Notes: generated from the sequence alone by a model not told the origin. 64,000 nucleotides of DNA from Dactylosporangium roseum (GCF_025264685.1 NZ_CP073721.1:1293001-1357000), one strand, 5' to 3'. Positions 25,972 to 33,762 are shown, counted from the first letter of the stretch. Translations and numbers: made by a program.

Positions 25972-27719
25972 ACATTGACCGGGTGTCCGAAGAGCTCAGC
26001 GTCGGCCGAGGCGATCCCGTCTACATGGCCCACGCCTACCTGACCAAAGTGCCGGTACCCGCGATTGAGCCGTTCATCAATGCCTACTCGCCCCCTGGTG
26101 GTACTGTCGCTGACCCGTTCGCAGGATCAGGCATGACCGGAGTCGCTGCAGCCATGATGGGCCGCAAGGCTCGGCTCTTCGACATCAGCGTGCTCGGGCG
26201 GCACATCGGCCGAAACTTCGTTAACCTGGTCGACGCGGAGCAGTTCGTGAAGCATGCCGACGAAGTCGTGCGCGCAACGCAGGCGGAACTCGGTGACATC
26301 TACGCCGTCAAGTGCGCCGCCTGTGGCTGTGGGGGGACCCTTGGGAAGACTGTCTGGTCCATCGTTGTGGAGTGTGTCCAGTGTAAGGAGCCGGTGAACT
26401 ATTACCGCTCGATGGAAGCGGCGGGATGGCGTAAAGCCGACATGGTTTGCAGCAACTGCCATGCCCCCGTCAGTAGTCGTAATCGACGCATCGGCGAGGC
26501 CCCGGTACTCGACTCCATCGGCTCGGAATGCTCAGCCACTCAGCTAGATCAAGCACCCGCCTCTAACTCGATCAAAATCGACCTAACAAAGATCGACTAT
26601 CCGAGGGTTGAAATCACGCCTGATCGCCAGATGTATAAGGCATCAGCCCTCGGCAAAAGTGGCATGACAACGATCGCCTCGTTCTACTCGGATCGCAACC
26701 TTGCCGTCCTCACAACGCTGCACAGGTACATCAACAATGTCGATGATGCCGCGATTCGTAACAAGCTTTTGTTCGCCTTCACCGCATGTCTTACTCGTGC
26801 ATCAAAGCGTTACCAATGGTCTCGGCAGCGCCCGCTCAATGCGGCTAACGCCAACTATTACGTGGCGGCCGTCTTCTACGAGTGGAACGTCTACGACCTA
26901 TTCCTTCGCAAGACCAGGGCCGTCCTGAAGTCCGACGCTTACATTCGGGCAGCTCGTGAGGGTCATGTTGAGTGCTCGGAGATCAACGCTCCCGACATCA
27001 CCTACAGCATTGGAAGCGCGGATCGTATCGCCCTCGACGATAACAGCGTCGACTACGTATTTACCGACCCGCCCTTCGGTTCCAATCTTTTCTATGCGGA
27101 TATGGCGCTATTTCAGGAGGCGTGGCTCGACGGCTTCACTGACGTCGACCAGGAAGCGGTTATCGATCGCAGCAAGGATGGCAAGCGAACAGCGGAACGG
27201 TACGAAGCGTTGCTGACCAGCGCGCTCCGCGAGTGCAATCGAATCCTGCGGCCGGGCGGTCACGTCAGTATGGTGTTCGGAAACTCGTCGGGCAGCGTTT
27301 GGGGACTGATCCAACGTTCGGTTGCGAATGCTGGACTGATGATCGAGCCTGACAAGCTCGTCGTCCTCAACAAGGGTCAGCGCTCGGTGAAGGGACTGGC
27401 GTCAGGTTTTGAAGATGTCGCAACTCTTGATTTGATAATCACGATGCGCGAGGCTGACGGCGAGGTGCCGACGACACTCAAGACGGTTGATCGGGCGACT
27501 GTGGCTACGACGATCCAGGAATTGGCTAATGCCAGTCCGGCGACGCCAAGCCATCTCTATCTTGAGCTCCTGCGGACGGGAATCCGTGAAGGCTGGGAGC
27601 TCGGCAAACTGGACTTACGAGATGTCACCGCCGCCTTAATTGCGGACGGCTGGGACATCGACTCAAAGACTGGGCGGCTTAGTAAGGGTGACACAGGCGA
27701 AAGCGGCGGGCTTCGGTAG
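25965..27719 (+). CDS. DNA methyltransferase with Zn-ribbon insertion
   Basis: A 584-residue amino-methyltransferase (N6-adenine or N4-cytosine type). The AdoMet site DPFAGSGMTG is near residue 50 and the catalytic TDPPFGSN (DPPY-type motif IV) near residue 367. Between them lies a large insertion with two cysteine-pair groups (CAACGCGG and CVQC; later CSNC) that look like a Zn ribbon, plus an alpha-helical part. The C-terminal 90 residues are unassigned. The ATG at 25965 (MSNIDRVSEELSVGRG) is preferred: the earlier ATG at 25917 would overlap the divergent XRE start. GC content is lower than in flanking genes. Likely role: protective methylation paired with the nucleases across the promoter. 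Confidence 0.82.
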   Translation: MSNIDRVSEELSVGRGDPVYMAHAYLTKVPVPAIEPFINAYSPPGGTVADPFAGSGMTGVAAAMMGRKARLFDISVLGRHIGRNFVNLVDAEQFVKHADEVVRATQAELGDIYAVKCAACGCGGTLGKTVWSIVVECVQCKEPVNYYRSMEAAGWRKADMVCSNCHAPVSSRNRRIGEAPVLDSIGSECSATQLDQAPASNSIKIDLTKIDYPRVEITPDRQMYKASALGKSGMTTIASFYSDRNLAVLTTLHRYINNVDDAAIRNKLLFAFTACLTRASKRYQWSRQRPLNAANANYYVAAVFYEWNVYDLFLRKTRAVLKSDAYIRAAREGHVECSEINAPDITYSIGSADRIALDDNSVDYVFTDPPFGSNLFYADMALFQEAWLDGFTDVDQEAVIDRSKDGKRTAERYEALLTSALRECNRILRPGGHVSMVFGNSSGSVWGLIQRSVANAGLMIEPDKLVVLNKGQRSVKGLASGFEDVATLDLIITMREADGEVPTTLKTVDRATVATTIQELANASPATPSHLYLELLRTGIREGWELGKLDLRDVTAALIADGWDIDSKTGRLSKGDTGESGGLR

Positions 27720-27879
27720 GTTTGTTTTCGTCCGGGCTGACGGGATTGCGTCCGTCTCCCGAACTGGCAGCAGCTTATGGTGGCGGATCTTAAATGGTTG
27801 TCTGCCCCAGTGCACGCCGTGTCCGCCGGATGCGGCAAGCTTATTAGGGTTGAACAACTTCGGGAACTGGAGACTGGGT

Positions 27880-28374
27880 ATGGCGGCGTTGGAGCGGACC
27901 CTTGTACTGCTGAAGCCGGACGCGGTGGCGCGTGGGCTGGCTGGGCGGATCATCCAGCGGTTTGAGGACGCTGGGTTGAAGATCGTGGGCACGAAGATGG
28001 TGCAGATGGACGCCGAGCTGGCGAAGAAGCACTACTTCGACCTGGAGGAGCGGTTCGGCAAGTCGGTCTTCGACGTTACCGCGAACTTCATGCAGACCGG
28101 GCCGGTCATCGCGCTGGTCCTGGAGGGCGTCGAGGCGGTCGCGACCGTGCGTCGGCTCGTCGGCGTCACCTTCCCGAACCAGGCCAATCCTGGCACGATC
28201 CGCGGCGACTTCGCGCACACCTCCAAGGCGTACACCGAAGCGAAGCACACCGTCGCGGCCAACCTCATCCACGCGTCCGGCAACCCGGAAGAGGCGAAGT
28301 ACGAGGTTGAGCTGTGGTTCGGTGCGGCGGAGCTGTTCGACTACCAGACCGTGGCCGAGAGGTTCCTCTTCTGA
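27880..28374 (+). CDS. nucleoside diphosphate kinase-like protein
   Basis: A 164-residue NDK-fold protein. Seen: TLVLLKPDAVARGLAGRII at the start, TGPVIALVLEGVEAVATVRR, PGTIRGDFAHTS and NLIHASGNPEEAKYEVELWF, which contains the active-site His (usual form VHGSDS). It keeps the phospho-histidine but is divergent from housekeeping NDK and lies in a mobile block, so it is probably a specialised paralogue. NDKs transfer gamma-phosphate between nucleotides. The ATG at 27880 is used. The next gene starts inside its stop codon (TGATG), and two NUDIX genes follow on the opposite strand, suggesting a nucleotide-metabolism theme. Confidence 0.85.
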   Translation: MAALERTLVLLKPDAVARGLAGRIIQRFEDAGLKIVGTKMVQMDAELAKKHYFDLEERFGKSVFDVTANFMQTGPVIALVLEGVEAVATVRRLVGVTFPNQANPGTIRGDFAHTSKAYTEAKHTVAANLIHASGNPEEAKYEVELWFGAAELFDYQTVAERFLF

Positions 28375-28685
28375 TGTTCGACGAGGCGCCGGTCGTGACG
28401 ATCGGCGAGTTGCGCAAGCAGTACGACGAGGAGCGGTTCTACCAGGACGACCGGGCCGCCGCGGAGTACGCTTACGCGCTCGCCGTGCGACTGCGCGAGC
28501 TGGGAGAGACCGACGAGGCGCGCAAGTACGCGCGGGAGTGTCTCCAGCTCGCCGAGGCGCTGCCGTCGCGCAGTCTCGACGATGTTGCCTCGACACGGCA
28601 GGACGTTGGTGGGGTGCCGTTGCCGGACCACTTTCACGACGGCGTGGTCCGGGCGCGCCTGGCCGATCTCCTCGAAGCGGCTTAA
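28374..28685 (+). CDS. small helical protein coupled to the NDK-like gene
   Basis: A 103-residue protein with no recognised family. It is alpha-helical; residues 25-65 (AAAEYAYALAVRLRELGETD, ARKYARECLQLAEALPS) resemble one or two TPR-like helical hairpins. Its ATG overlaps the stop of the NDK-like gene, so the two are cotranslated and may work together. It converges with the NUDIX gene and overlaps its end by 4 bases. Confidence 0.7.
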   Translation: MFDEAPVVTIGELRKQYDEERFYQDDRAAAEYAYALAVRLRELGETDEARKYARECLQLAEALPSRSLDDVASTRQDVGGVPLPDHFHDGVVRARLADLLEAA

Positions 28686-29083
28686 GAAAGCACGGTGTCG
28701 AGGTACTCCTGCACCGGTCCGAAGAACGGATACGGCACGTACTCGGTGAGGGTGGCGCGGTCGCACCACGCCACCTCTGCCAATTCCTCCTCGTCGCCGA
28801 CGTAGGCGTCGCCGCTGAGGCGTTCGCACGCGATGTACGCCATCGTGCGCCCGGTGTTCGGATGCACCCGGCTGCCGAGTGACTTGGTCGCTCGTACGGT
28901 GAGGCCGGTTTCCTCCAGCGCCTCCCGTACCGCCGCATCCTCATCCGTCTCGTCCGGCTCTACCTCGCCGGCGGGGAACTGCCACGAGAGCTGTCCCTCG
29001 CTGACTTGGCGGCGGACCATCAGCAGCCGGCCGTCCTCGACGATGATGGCGGCGGCGATCGTGGGTCGGGTGGGCTCGCTCAT
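28682..29083 (-). CDS. NUDIX hydrolase
   Basis: A 133-residue protein with a canonical NUDIX box, GEVEPDETDEDAAVREALEE, inside SWQFPAGEVEP and ETGL. It hydrolyses a nucleoside diphosphate linked to some other moiety; the substrate is unknown. ATG at 29083 overlaps the TGA of the upstream HTH-NUDIX gene (ATGA), so both are in one operon. In the AICE pSAM2 the Nudix protein Pif blocks entry of a second copy of the element; a comparable immunity role is possible here. Confidence 0.93.
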   Translation of the reverse strand: MSEPTRPTIAAAIIVEDGRLLMVRRQVSEGQLSWQFPAGEVEPDETDEDAAVREALEETGLTVRATKSLGSRVHPNTGRTMAYIACERLSGDAYVGDEEELAEVAWCDRATLTEYVPYPFFGPVQEYLDTVLS

Positions 29084-29766
29084 GGCTCCTCGTTCGATGC
29101 GGTCAGCGCCTGCAAGGCAGGCGGGTAGATGCGTTCGGGCGGGATGAAGTCGGTGACCCGTTGCCGGGGAATCCAGATCGCGTCGAGGTTCTCGGCGGTG
29201 TCGCGGTTCTCGACCTGGCCGGCGAGGTAGACACAGAGGAGGTACTCGGCGAAGACGCCGGTGACCGGGTGGATTCGGCTTCCCAGCTCCCGTACGACCG
29301 AGCAGTGGATGCCGGTCTCGGCGAGGGTTTCGCGGATCGCGACGGTGCGGGAGCTGGCGCCCGGCTTGACGATGCCGGCGGGGAACTGCCATGTGATGCC
29401 GCTCGGATCGTCTTCGCGGCGGCAGACCAGCAGGACGTCGGTGTCGTTGGTGACGACGGCGATGGCGACCGTGAGCGTGACGCCGCTCGGGGCTGCGTCG
29501 ATGTCGGCTCTGTCGTCGGCGCGGAGTTGGCGCGCGAAGCGCACCTTGACGGTTTCGGGTGCTCGCTCGTACGCGGTGTCGAGTGCCCGTTGCAGCTCGG
29601 GCCGGATTCTGACGTCGGCTCGTTCGTGCCAGGCGGCGATCGTGCGCTTCGCTACGCCGATGAGCGCCGCCATCTCGTCCTGCGACATCCGTAGCGCGGC
29701 TTGGAGCGCGGTGGCGTGGCGTCCGGTCCACTGGTCGATGACGGTGTGCCGTGCGGGCTGACTCAC
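29080..29766 (-). CDS. HTH-NUDIX fusion regulator
   Basis: A 228-residue protein. Residues 10-75 form an HTH domain (MSQDEMAALIGVAKRTIAAW) introduced by VIDQWTGRHATALQAALR. Residues 95-220 form a NUDIX domain whose box is degenerate: AGIVKPGASSRTVAIRETLA keeps RE..xE but has Ala in place of the first conserved Glu. It may therefore bind rather than cleave its nucleotide ligand. The same N-terminal module occurs in the 548-residue protein at 35291-36937 in block 1. GTG start at 29766. Role: probably an AICE regulator or immunity factor. Confidence 0.82.
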   Translation of the reverse strand: MSQPARHTVIDQWTGRHATALQAALRMSQDEMAALIGVAKRTIAAWHERADVRIRPELQRALDTAYERAPETVKVRFARQLRADDRADIDAAPSGVTLTVAIAVVTNDTDVLLVCRREDDPSGITWQFPAGIVKPGASSRTVAIRETLAETGIHCSVVRELGSRIHPVTGVFAEYLLCVYLAGQVENRDTAENLDAIWIPRQRVTDFIPPERIYPPALQALTASNEEP

Positions 29767-29815
29767 GGAGGTACCTCGGAGTCGGGCGCTGCGCGGCTGG
29801 TGGTCATCGGTGCTG

Positions 29816-30166
29816 TCAGTCGGCGACCGTCAAGGTGGTGCTTGCGGGAAACGTCTCGATCTCGCCGTCTGCGCGGGTCACCGTGAGGCCGGCGCTCGAC
29901 GTGACAGTGTCGCCGGGATGCAGCTCGACGATCGGCGGCGCGTCGACAACGAATGTGCCGTGTCCTTGCCGTACGTCGATCAGGCCCTCTTGCCGCAGGA
30001 CGGCCAAGGCGCGCCGGACGGTCTCACGTGCCAGACCGAACTCGTCGTGCAGATCCTTCTCGGACGGCATTCGCCGGCCGGGTGGTAGCTCACCGTTACG
30101 GATGCGCTCGCGCGGGACGGCGGCAAGCTGTCTGTACGCAGCGCCTTCGCAATCCGGCGTGATCAT
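29816..30166 (-). CDS. short GntR-family repressor (KorSA-like)
   Basis: A 116-residue protein with a GntR winged helix (RIRNGELPPGRRMPSEKDLH followed by FGLARETVRRALAVLRQEGL and QGHGTFV) and only a 40-residue C-terminal part, too short for the usual UTRA ligand domain. Short GntR proteins of this kind (KorSA in pSAM2) repress transfer genes. The paired TACAAC-N5-GTTGTA sites upstream of the transfer genes at 31083 are plausible operators. ATG start at 30166. Confidence 0.88.
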   Translation of the reverse strand: MITPDCEGAAYRQLAAVPRERIRNGELPPGRRMPSEKDLHDEFGLARETVRRALAVLRQEGLIDVRQGHGTFVVDAPPIVELHPGDTVTSSAGLTVTRADGEIETFPASTTLTVAD

Positions 30167-30290
30167 GACGTCATTCTATATGGCCCTGTAGGCATCAGGT
30201 GGTGTATGTGTCCAGGCGTCCGGACCTTTGAGCTTTAGCCATCAAAGGAGAGGAAGGGGAAGCGCGACCGCAAACCCTGCGGCTCCGGCT

Positions 30291-30551
30291 GTGACCGGCA
30301 GCCCTGTCTGGTGTCGCACCAACCGCAGGGCGATGGGTGCGGTATTCCACACGTACTGCGCCGGGGAATTGGGCTGGACCGAAGGCAGCATCGACCTCAT
30401 CGTGACGAAACGCAGTTACGGCGAGGGTGTCGAACTTGCCTACCATTCGGCCAGCGATGCTCCGGCGATCGCGTTCCTCAACCGCGACAACGTCCGGCGC
30501 CTCCGTGACTGCCCGGACGATGCCCTGAGCGCCATGGACAGTGCGGCGTAG
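30291..30551 (+). CDS. hypothetical protein
   Basis: A small open frame (86 residues from GTG 30291; a shorter start at ATG 30333 is possible) with no recognised family: CRTNRRAMGAVFHTYCAGEL, then SIDLIVTKRSYGEGVELAYH and AIAFLNRDNVRRLRDCPDD. A strong terminator begins 15 bases after the stop, which supports real expression on this strand. It lies between the GntR repressor and an excisionase-like gene, both on the other strand. Confidence 0.5.
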   Translation: MTGSPVWCRTNRRAMGAVFHTYCAGELGWTEGSIDLIVTKRSYGEGVELAYHSASDAPAIAFLNRDNVRRLRDCPDDALSAMDSAA

Positions 30552-30565
30552 GTGCGGCAAGCAGA

Positions 30566-30593
30566 AGGCCCCGAGCGCGGATGCTCGGGGCCT
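30566..30593 (+). terminator. intrinsic terminator
   Basis: An 11-bp perfect stem (AGGCCCCGAGC with GCTCGGGGCCT) and a 6-base loop, followed by TTCGTTGT. It ends the hypothetical gene at 30291-30551. Confidence 0.85.
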
Positions 30594-30660
30594 TTCGTTG
30601 TACCAGGCGGCGAAGTGCACTGTTACCGCATCGGCACTGCATCGATGATGATGGTTTGCC

Positions 30661-30966
30661 TCATCGGCGGCGCGTCGGCTTCCCGGTTGACTTGTCCTCA
30701 CCGGAAGACGACGCACCGGAGGGAGGTGAAGCATCCGTGTTCGGTTCCACGGCAACAGATCCGCGGCGCGGGCGTGAGGCTTGCCAAGCCTTGACCGCCG
30801 CCGGCCGCCAGGCCGGCGACCGGCCGAACATGCGGTCGGCGGCGGGCGCCTGGCCGCGCGATACGTAGGCCGCCCACGTCACGCGACTGATCGGCGCACC
30901 CGCGGATCGCAGGTACGCCAGCACGTTTTCAGTGGTCCACCAGTCTGCTGGCAGCTCGTCGGTCAT
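30661..30966 (-). CDS. excisionase-like HTH protein
   Basis: A 101-residue protein with a MerR/AlpA-type winged HTH at the N-terminus: WWTTENVLAYLRSAGAPISR, TWAAYVSRGQAPAADR, FGRSPAWRPAAVKAWQA. The C-terminal 40 residues are a polar, disordered tail. Similar small proteins occur in AICEs as accessory DNA-binding or excision factors. No integrase gene remains in this block. ATG at 30966 is used; an adjacent GTG at 30969 is possible. Confidence 0.7.
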   Translation of the reverse strand: MTDELPADWWTTENVLAYLRSAGAPISRVTWAAYVSRGQAPAADRMFGRSPAWRPAAVKAWQASRPRRGSVAVEPNTDASPPSGASSSGEDKSTGKPTRRR

Positions 30967-31021
30967 CACCGCGAGCGTACGTCAAGCGTGCTTTGCACGG
31001 CTGGATCCGACCTTGCCCGAT

Positions 31022-31071
31022 TACAACGTCAAGTTGTACCGTGCGGATACTGAATACAACGTCGAGTTGTA
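31022..31071 (+). promoter_or_regulatory. paired TACAAC-N5-GTTGTA operators
   Basis: Two near-identical palindromes lie at 31022-31038 and 31055-31071 (TACAACGTCAAGTTGTA and TACAACGTCGAGTTGTA), 33 bases apart, about three helical turns. They sit 12-60 bases before the first transfer gene of block 2. They are likely sites of the GntR/KorSA-like repressor. Confidence 0.65.
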
Positions 31072-31082
31072 AAAGATCTCTC

Positions 31083-31331
31083 GTGAAGCTTGTCCGTCCC
31101 GTGCCGAGCGACGGCCCGTCGCCGGCCGACCTGGCCGCCATCCAGCGCGAATGGCCGCTGATCGAGGCAGAAATGGCCCTGGTCGCCGCCGAGATCCGCG
31201 TCCTCACCGCCGAGCCGCAGCCCACCGTCCGCGACTGGCACCGGCTCCGCACCGCCGAGCGGCGCGTCCTGCGCGAGGCCGCCGCGCTCGTCTGTGCCCG
31301 CCTCACCGAGGCACTCAACGACGCCGCATGA
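31083..31331 (+). CDS. DUF6284-like small protein of the transfer operon
   Basis: An 82-residue helical protein (LAAIQREWPLIEAEMALVAA, EIRVLTAEPQPTVRDWHRLR, RTAERRVLREAA). It resembles the DUF6284 proteins that precede spd/tra genes in AICEs; the protein at 37954-38199 in block 1 is a homologue in the same position. Function unknown. GTG start at 31083, directly after the two operator palindromes. Confidence 0.72.
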   Translation: MKLVRPVPSDGPSPADLAAIQREWPLIEAEMALVAAEIRVLTAEPQPTVRDWHRLRTAERRVLREAAALVCARLTEALNDAA

Positions 31332-31356
31332 AACCCCTTCAGAACCGGAGGCTCCG

Positions 31357-31581
31357 ATGAGCCTGGGAATCTTCGCCATGATCCTGCTCGGCCTACTCGC
31401 AACGCTGTTCGTCGACCGCCGGACCCGCGGCCGGATCGCCGTCACCGCCGTGTCCGCGTTCCTGCTCGGCCTGGTCGTCGCCGCCTCGAACGGCGTACTG
31501 ACCAAGCCGTCGCACGCCCTCGTGGACGGCGTCCGCACGGGCATGACCGCCATCGGCGAATCACTCGGCGGTGGTAAGTGA
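31357..31581 (+). CDS. small two-helix membrane protein (Spd-like)
   Basis: A 74-residue protein with one or two membrane helices (LGIFAMILLGLLATLFVD and VTAVSAFLLGLVVAASNG) and a short polar tail. ATG at 31357 follows GAACCGGAGG. Position between DUF6284 and a DUF2637 fragment is that of small Spd proteins, which help spread the element along the mycelium. Confidence 0.72.
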   Translation: MSLGIFAMILLGLLATLFVDRRTRGRIAVTAVSAFLLGLVVAASNGVLTKPSHALVDGVRTGMTAIGESLGGGK

Positions 31582-31709
31582 CCGAGCAACACCTGATCCG
31601 CGTGCGATGGGGAGTGCGCGGCGCCCTGGTCCTGAGCGTCGCCACCTCCGTCGCCGCGAACATCCTGCACGCCGACCGGCGTGGGCACGGTCGCGAACCG
31701 AGCTGCTGA
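31578..31709 (+). pseudogene. DUF2637 (SpdB-like) gene, 5' fragment
   Basis: From GTG 31578 the frame reads TEQHLIRVRWGVRGALVLSV and ATSVAANILHA, the first membrane helix of DUF2637 transfer proteins, and then stops at 31709 after a few unrelated residues. The rest of the gene is missing: at about 31680 the sequence continues, in another frame, with the middle of a TraB-like gene. This marks a deletion junction. Confidence 0.75.
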
Positions 31710-33400
31710 CCCAGGCCCGGTGGGTCGTCGGCTTCTACACGCATGCCACCACGTACCACCTCACGCGCTTCCCGAAGTACACGATGAAGCTCTTCGCTCG
31801 TGCTCCGCGTGGCGCGATCCGGTTCGTTGCCGGCACCGCGCGGTGGGTCACCGACGCCGAGGGCGCCCCGGTCCGCGCGGCGGCGGTGCGGCGGGAGAAC
31901 GCCGAGGAGTACCTCCGGCTCTCGCGCCAGCGTGACGCCAGGGTGCGGCTGCGCACCCTGGTGTTGCTGGCGTTGGGCATGCTCGGCCTCGGCGGCGTGA
32001 TGTTCCTGCTCATCATGACGCCGCGGGTGTACTGGTATGCCGCGCTCACCGCCGCCGTGGCGCTCCTCGGCGCGGTCGGCTCGCCCGCGGACCGGCCGCT
32101 GCTCGACACCGCCGTGTCGGTCACCCGGGCGCCGAGGCTGACCTCCGACGTGGTGCTCGCAGCGCTCAGTGCCATCGGCGTCGCCGGCATCAACCAGGCC
32201 GTCGCCAAGAAGGGCGCCAAGGACGCCATCCGGTTCGCCGAGCCGATCAGCCGCGACGGCCCCGGCTGGCGCGCGGTGGTCGACCTTCCGCCCGGCACGA
32301 CCGTCGACCAGGTCGCCGACCGGCGCAAGGAACTCGCGTCCGCACTCGGCCGCCCGCTCGGCTGCGTCTGGCCGGAGGGCAACCTCGACGTGCACCCGGG
32401 GCGGCTGGTGCTGTGGGTCGGCGACGAGGATCTCTCCAGGTCCCGCCAAGCCGCCTGGCCGCTGCTGAAGTCGGGAACGGTCGATCTGTTCAGGCCCATC
32501 CCGTTCGGTACCGACCAGCGCGGCCGACCCGTCGTCGTCACGCTCATGTTCGCCTCGATGGTCATCGGCTCCATCCCGCGCGTGGGCAAGACGTTCGCCG
32601 CTCGGCTGCTGCTCCTGGCCGCCGCGCTCGACGTGCTCGCCGAGCTGCACGCGTACGACCTCAAGGGCATGGGTGACTTCGCGCCGCTCGAACCGGTCTG
32701 CCACCGATACCGCGCCGGCTCCGACGACGAGGACATCGCCTACGGCCTGGCCGACATGCGCGAGTTGGCCGCCGAGCTGACCCGTCGTACGAAGGTGGTG
32801 CGCGGCCTGCCGCGCGAGCTGTGCCCGGAGTCGAAGATCACGCCGGAGTTGGCGGCGCGGAAGTCGTTGCGGCTGCACCCGATCGTGCTCGTGGTCGACG
32901 AGTGCCAGCGCTGGTTCGAGCACCCGACGCAAGGCGACGAACTGCGCGGCATCGCCGAGGATCTCGTACGGCGCGGCCCGGCCGCCGGCATCATCGCCGT
33001 CTTCGCCACCCAGCGCCCCGACTCGAAGTCGCTGCCGACCGGCATCTCGGGCAACGCGGTGCTCCGCTTCTGTCTCAAGGTGATGGGCCAGATGGAGAAC
33101 GACATGGTGCTCGGCACCAGCGCGTACCGCAACGGCATCCGCGCCACCATGTTCAGCCGGCGCGACCTCGGCATCGGGTACCTGGCGGGGGAGAGCGACG
33201 AACCGCAGATCACCTGCACGTACTACGTGGACGGCCCGGCCGCCTCGGCGGTAGTCGCCCGCGCTCACGCGCTGCGGGAGCAGGCCGGCACGCTTCCCGG
33301 CTCGGTCACTCCCGTGGCCGTCGCGACGGTGTCGTTGCTCGACGACATCGCCGCCGTGGTGTCGACGGCCGAGGCGATGCGGCCGGATCGCTGCCGCTGA
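31607..33400 (+). CDS. TraB-like FtsK/SpoIIIE translocase, truncated at both ends
   Basis: Homologous sequence starts near 31680 (TELLTQARWVVGFYTHATTY); the frame upstream is only a shadow of the spd fragment. It has two membrane helices (VLLALGMLGLGGVMFLLIM, YAALTAAVALLGAVG), Walker A in IGSIPRVGKTFAARL, Walker B in IVLVVDECQRWF and ATQRPDSKSLPTGISGNAV. The frame ends at MRPDRC, before the C-terminal winged helix that recognises the clt site in TraB proteins. Part of the N-terminus is also gone. Family role: pumping double-stranded DNA between mycelia. With both ends lost it is probably not functional in transfer. Confidence 0.85.
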   Translation: MGSARRPGPERRHLRRREHPARRPAWARSRTELLTQARWVVGFYTHATTYHLTRFPKYTMKLFARAPRGAIRFVAGTARWVTDAEGAPVRAAAVRRENAEEYLRLSRQRDARVRLRTLVLLALGMLGLGGVMFLLIMTPRVYWYAALTAAVALLGAVGSPADRPLLDTAVSVTRAPRLTSDVVLAALSAIGVAGINQAVAKKGAKDAIRFAEPISRDGPGWRAVVDLPPGTTVDQVADRRKELASALGRPLGCVWPEGNLDVHPGRLVLWVGDEDLSRSRQAAWPLLKSGTVDLFRPIPFGTDQRGRPVVVTLMFASMVIGSIPRVGKTFAARLLLLAAALDVLAELHAYDLKGMGDFAPLEPVCHRYRAGSDDEDIAYGLADMRELAAELTRRTKVVRGLPRELCPESKITPELAARKSLRLHPIVLVVDECQRWFEHPTQGDELRGIAEDLVRRGPAAGIIAVFATQRPDSKSLPTGISGNAVLRFCLKVMGQMENDMVLGTSAYRNGIRATMFSRRDLGIGYLAGESDEPQITCTYYVDGPAASAVVARAHALREQAGTLPGSVTPVAVATVSLLDDIAAVVSTAEAMRPDRCR

Positions 33401-33646
33401 CCGGTCCGACCGCGCACGGGCGTGGCGTCTGTGGAGGCACCATCGGTGGCGGGTTACCTGTGTTAGGGCTACACGCCTAACTCGATGGTGTCGGAACGCT
33501 ACAGACAAGAAGAGCGGCGGAATGTCGCCGGCACCAGAATTATCGTGTTCGGTGAACCGGCTCCAGAGGCCGTGAAACTTGGGAACCGCTTGGGAACAGC
33601 CGGCCGATCACGGTCGGTCAGAGCCCGCTACAGCCGTAGACAACAG

Positions 33647-33685
33647 CGAAGCCCTGGACAGCGTCTGCGCTGCTCCAAGGCTTCG
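33647..33685. terminator. long imperfect hairpin next to att copy 3
   Basis: Arms at 33647-33663 (CGAAGCCCTGGACAGCG) and 33668-33685 (CGCTGCTCCAAGGCTTCG) pair with two imperfections, followed by TTTGG. It may be a terminator at the end of block 2. The rest of 33401-33714 shows no gene. Confidence 0.5.
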
Positions 33686-33714
33686 TTTGGCCTGCTAGAC
33701 CGCCTTCTGATGGG

Positions 33715-33762
33715 TGGTGCCCCCGGCAGGATTCGAACCTGCGCTCCCGCCTCCGGAGGGCG
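33715..33762 (-). repeat. att copy 3: exact 48-bp copy of the tRNA-Arg 3' half
   Basis: Identical over 48 bases to 52257-52304 of the intact tRNA gene, from the CCA end to the anticodon stem (GGAGGGCG). These two exact copies delimit the block 1 AICE and are its attL and attR. The perfect identity suggests the most recent insertion of the array. Confidence 0.92.

Larger units (their letters stand above)
23384..33714. mobile_element. block 2: decayed actinomycete integrative and conjugative element
   Basis: This 10.3-kb block lies between att copies 2 and 3. It keeps AICE-type genes: NUDIX regulators, a GntR/KorSA-like repressor, an excisionase-like HTH protein, DUF6284, small membrane transfer genes and a TraB-like translocase. 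It lacks integrase, prim-pol and helicase. Deletion junctions are visible at about 31680 (spd gene fused to mid-TraB) and at the TraB 3' end near 33395. It carries a restriction-modification-like island at 23578-27719 with lower GC than its surroundings. It could only move with help in trans. Confidence 0.75.

Noticed and set aside
18032..33762. The three tRNA-Arg-like segments as tRNA genes
   Set aside because: Each holds only the 3' half; D arm and 5' acceptor strand are missing, so they are att copies, not genes.
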